Assembly: GCA_020091685.1 (NCBI GenBank) | Contig: CM034591.1 | Span: forward strand, 24,705,312 to 24,769,311 | Direction of reading: 5' to 3' | DNA from: Lutjanus erythropterus | Lineage: Eukaryota; Chordata; Actinopteri; Lutjaniformes; Lutjanidae | Length of the DNA: 64,000 nt | Shown here: in pieces, positions 60,186-64,000 of the stretch | Layout of the letters: the number at the start of each line of letters is the position of its first letter | Position numbering within the stretch: the stretch's first letter is position 1 | Translations under genes and position numbers: made by a program | The notes under the pieces: model-generated | What the model was told of the DNA's origin: nothing | The model's input: the letters and a program-made list of their open reading frames with translations, nothing else | Databases searched by the model: none

Positions 60186-61863
60186 CAAGAAGCACAAGTA
60201 ATTAATCTGTACTCAACTAATATGATGCAGATTTATTTTTAAAACATCTTTCAAGCTAATTAAATGCATTTCAGAGAATGATAGAAGAACGCAAACATAT
60301 TTTGGCCATAAATCAAGGTTTAATGAGCTAATTATGACAGAATTACACACCAATTATCCAATAGGATAAAATTGTTATCTGAATTGAACTGAACTGAACT
60401 GAACTGAAAGCAAAAATTTAAAACAAAATGAAAATTAAAAAAATAATGAAAAATACAGCTCTATTTGATACTTTTGAGCTTTGGTGGCTATGCAGCTACA
60501 AAAATCAGAATCTCGTAATTTTGCCCTTAAATTAATCGTGTATTGGATGATATTCACTATTACATACTATATAATGTGTCAATGTATGAAAAATAAATCA
60601 TAATTCCCAGCCAACAATAATAGCAGCCTATAACAACTGCAATATTGTTAAAGTTTTGGGGAGAAAAATTAAGGAGTGGTTGGTTACAAAGAAAGTTGGT
60701 CCGTCCGTGTATCATCGATTCATTCAAGTCTGGCAAACTAAAAAACAAAAAACTAGTGAAAATTTTGTTTATTTGTTTTTCTGTATTAACCAAATATTGA
60801 AAAAAGTTTTAAGTAATATTTTGATTATAGGTAATATTTATATACATTAATTGAGATTTTTTTTCAAGCAGCTCCTTGTTTTACAGCATTTAAAAATAAC
60901 TAAAATTTCTTCTCTCAATTTTTTTTTTTTTAATGAAGAATAGAAGTGCCCTGAGATTATCTGATTATTTGAATTATTATTCATTTAAATCCCACTTGGA
61001 GTTAATTTCATTTATTTACATTTTTATTATCATAATTTGTTTTCTTTATACATATTTCTATATGGGCGTTTTTTTTCAAATACTACTGATAATAATATTC
61101 ATTTTGTAGTCATGACAGGTGTCTTAAAAGCCTCCAATAACTAAAGGTGACTTGCTGCCCTCTGCAGGTCAAATGTAGTCATCAGCATTGAGTTTAGATC
61201 AGTAAACTTCACTGTCTGCCTGTTCTTTCTGTATATTGTGTTTATTTCTTCACTGCGGTCAGCGCAGTCAGTAAACAGACTTCACAGTCTCAGATTTTCC
61301 ATGGCTGCATTTCCCGTCCGGATGTTTTTCCCAACCACTGTGCCAATCAATTTCTCACTCAGCTCAGTGAACAATGACCCAACTTCAACCGAGAGCTTAC
61401 AGCTGTGTCCTCTCTATCCCCTCTCAGAGTTCAATCAAGTCTAACTTTCGATTGCAGCTGGAAAGCTGGAAAACAATCAGAGTAGACTTTATCCGAAAAT
61501 ATGGTTTGACTTCACATTGTTAACTTATAAATTAAGAAGTTGCTGTTAGGGTGTGCTCTTACAGTGATGTTGTCACCTGACATTATCACCTGTGATTGAT
61601 TGATAACTGAGCAGGCACAAAATAAAGAGGCTCTCTAGCCAGTTAAAACAGCACCGATGATGAGCACAAGTTATTATTTCTCCATTAAATATGTGCATTA
61701 AGCTGGTTTTCCTACCCTTGCCATAAAAGCACCAACTGTGTTGCAACATGGCCATTTCTGTTGTGTGTGTCCAAGTGTTGTGGTGAGATGCTGCTCAACA
61801 AGCAGATTTGAAAGTAAGCAAAAATAACACACTAAAGCTTCATATGCATTTCTTTTTCATTCT
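60186..61863. other. Intergenic DNA, AT-rich, nothing coding
   Basis: A (TGAAC)n pentamer microsatellite lies at 60381-60408. A CTCF-like site on the minus strand lies at 61155-61168. Short frames have no domain. No myzap exon, expected somewhere upstream by analogy with mammals, was recognised. Confidence 0.5.
60381..60408. repeat. (TGAAC)n pentamer microsatellite
   Basis: About five and a half tandem TGAAC units, reading TTGAACTGAACTGAACTG at the start. Confidence 0.95.
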
Positions 61864-61956
61864 GATGATGTTTCAGCCCTCAGGCCTTCTTCAAGATCAA
61901 CAATCTTGGAGAAAAAATGTTGATCTTGCAGAAGGCCTGAGGGCTGAAACATAATC
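61864..61956. repeat. 39-bp-arm hairpin (foldback) element
   Basis: The left arm (61864-61902) and right arm (61918-61956) pair at 37 of 39 positions around a 15-nt loop. The core is CAGCCCTCAGGCCTTCT. The sequence GAAGGCCTGAGGGCTGAAAC recurs in fish MITEs, so this is probably a short foldback MITE; a structured RNA hairpin is the alternative. Confidence 0.8.
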
Positions 61957-63719
61957 AAAAGAAGAATAGAAGTGCAATATTTTTTTCCTACTTTCATTTA
62001 TGTTCTATGTATCAAGTCAGATCACACAAGGCACCGTATTTGCATTTAGCTGTTTTCTCCACATGCACTATGGTCCTCCCTTCTAATCAAAATCCCCCAA
62101 ACCAGTAGAAAGAGATCTATTATGTGTACCTCATGGTGCTACCATCTGCAGTGCAGGTGAAGTGTTTTCACTAATATCACTGACATATCACTGCTCACCT
62201 TAGGTGTTGTCCTTCTGGTCTAAATTATTTTAATTCTGCCAAGTGTCTAATCTCATCTTCTTTTTTAAGTACTACACACAGCTCTGGACATGTGAGAAAA
62301 CGTATTTTTTGAATCTACACATTTTCTTGCAACATCAGTGATATCAGCAAATGCTTTTCTTCACTCTGGATGAGTCTAGCTTCACTGCACAACATATGCA
62401 AATTACAATAACAAACACCATTTGGTTTAGTGAAAAGGAAGGGCTATTTCTAGGCAACTGGAAGATTTGCATTTGGAAGCTTGTGCACCTAATTTACTGT
62501 AAATGCATTGACACACCAGCCCTGCAAATACACTATCTGCATACTACACAGAAGATAGTTCCTTGAAATATAGCTAAAGTTTTTCTACATTTACATGAAG
62601 TTTATCTAGAGTTCAGTTTTATGCCTGACATTTATGTAAAAGTATGAAATTGAATCATTAGAAATGAAAGAAAAAATCCTTTGTGTGTTTCTTATCAGCT
62701 ATGATAAAATGCAATCAATAAACATAGTTATATGCGTACATAGTATATAGGCTTCAGGCTTTTAAGAACAAGGTTGTATGTAAGTCTGGACTTCCATAGA
62801 CACAGTCAGGATGTCTGGTGCTCATACAGTAAAGTCTTTATTATCCAAACAGACGCTGGCCTCATCATTAGTCGCAGTATGATATGTATCAAGAAGGAAA
62901 AAGGCACATCATAACGCTGTTTCCAACACAGTTGTGGCAGTGCAGACAACATCTGGATAATACTTGTGCCTGTGGCTCAGGAATGGCAGTCACCTCAATA
63001 GGGTCAATATATTTAAAGTGATTGAACAGTTTTATCATTATGTACTTTATGTTACATTATTATATTACCCTGTTGCCAATTTTAAGAGATTCATTTCCAC
63101 CACCAGTATAAAATAGGCTGTTCACAAAGGCACAAAGCATGTTAATAAATATTTTGTACATAATGTGACAATAAGAAAATAATATTCATTTAATTTGTAC
63201 AGAGCCAATATAAAATAACAGGAAAATAAACACAATAACCTCATCAATCTTCATATAGGACTGGACACTCATAGCTCCATGAGCAACATAAGGAGGCTAC
63301 ATTTAGTGTAAACAAAACAAATAGAATCCTTCAGTATATTATTAACAAAATATTTTTTACAGAGCATCAAATTATTTACACCCAACAACAGAAAGCCACA
63401 TTTTATCATCATGAATAGCGCTATGTACAAACAAAGGCTTAAATTCTACATAAGGCTTTTTACATAATCAACCAGAATCATATTCTGCATCACATAACTA
63501 ATATGCATTTTTCAACTTTTGACTGTTTAAAAAAACCGGCCATGAAAAAAGGGCCAAAGACAACTGAGTTTTAAAGGAATACACATTTTAGAAATTACAC
63601 TGAACTGTTTTGCTAGATAGAGGAGAGGATAAATGCCACCCTCATGACTATAGGGTTAATATGTAATTGCACAGTAACATGTAACTGTACAGCAACCACT
63701 GCAATTATCTACAGTACTG
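61957..63719. other. AT-rich DNA, possible 3' UTR of an upstream minus-strand gene
   Basis: No coding frame with a domain. AATAAA on the minus strand at 62837-62842 and AT-rich, repeat-poor DNA from there to 63640 would suit a long 3' UTR of a neighbour lying to the right. In mammals that neighbour is MYZAP. This is weak inference. Confidence 0.3.
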
Positions 63720-64000
63720 TCATGATGTACAGATTAGCTTTACGCTAAGTTAACTGCAACTACATATTTACCGTAGAGTCATGACATACAGATAAGCCTC
63801 ATGCTAACTGCAGCTACATTTTTACTGTAGTCATGAGGTACAGATTAGTTTTATGCTCACTGTAGCTACATATTTACCATAGAGTCATGACATACAGATT
63901 AGCTTTATGCTAACTGCAGCTACATATTTACCACAGAGTAATTATGGCTTACAGATTAGCTTTATGCTAACTGCAGCTATATATTTACCACAGTGTCATG
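63720..64000. repeat. Tandem array, units of 52-59 bp, continues past right edge
   Basis: Five units of about 59, 52, 54, 54 and 57 bp, each TCATGA-ACAGATTAGCTTTA followed by TGCTAACTGCAGCTACAT and TTTACCACAGAG. Units 3 to 5 are most alike. A sixth begins TCATG at 63996. Copies differ by several substitutions and short indels. Confidence 0.9.

Noticed and set aside
60187-64000. myzap coding exons expected from mammalian gene order
   Set aside because: I searched both strands and found no coiled-coil or MYZAP-like exon in this part; only a possible 3' UTR is proposed.

Overview
The window is vertebrate nuclear DNA, almost certainly from a percomorph-type teleost fish. It has no prokaryotic gene density. 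The only real coding sequence is spliced exons with GT-AG borders. The rest is AT-rich intergenic DNA full of microsatellites, fish-type MITEs, a tRNA-derived SINE and a truncated L2-type LINE. Nearly all long open frames between the two genes are chance frames or lie inside repeats.

Two genes are supported, tail to tail. At the left edge (1451-1817, +) lie the last two coding exons of a cytosolic retinaldehyde dehydrogenase, called aldh1a2. At the right (55807-59815, -) lies a complete four-exon polr2m gene (Gdown1/GRINL1A) of 351 codons plus stop. ALDH1A2 and POLR2M are also convergent neighbours on human chromosome 15q21, and this synteny supports the aldh1a2 call over other aldh1a paralogues. 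In mammals MYZAP lies just upstream of POLR2M on the same strand. No myzap coding exon was recognised in the 4.2 kb upstream of polr2m here, but 62.8-63.7 kb could hold a 3' UTR.

Layout: 1-1450 aldh1a2 intron; 1451-1817 coding; 1818 to about 2475 3' UTR; about 2.5-55.2 kb a gene-free interval; 55.2-59.8 kb polr2m; 59.8-60.06 kb its likely promoter; 60.07-64 kb repeats, an almost perfect 39-bp hairpin and a tandem array that runs off the right edge. The gene-free interval holds a 41-42 bp minisatellite (12433-12734), a tRNA-SINE (14.6 kb), a TTAA-flanked MITE with a nested LINE tail (15.87-16.92 kb), nested MITEs (17.7-19.1 kb), a 26-bp-TIR MITE (26.2-26.75 kb), a (CA)37 tract (33.6 kb), an L2 LINE 3' end (39.4-39.9 kb), two hAT-type MITEs with perfect 8-bp target duplications (42.5-43.5 and 49.05-49.4 kb) and a dead hAT copy that still shows a BED zinc-finger remnant (51.6-52.25 kb).

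Several non-repetitive islands look like candidate cis-regulatory DNA for aldh1a2: 12.84-13.52, 19.13-19.50, 46.85-47.40 and 52.95-54.24 kb. They carry a SOX-OCT-like composite motif, a HOX-PBX-like site and a double E-box palindrome. A palindromic nuclear-receptor half-site pair lies 2.7 kb after the aldh1a2 stop, and three CTCF-like motifs lie around polr2m. These are motif observations read by eye, not demonstrated function. I found no wholly new genetic system.
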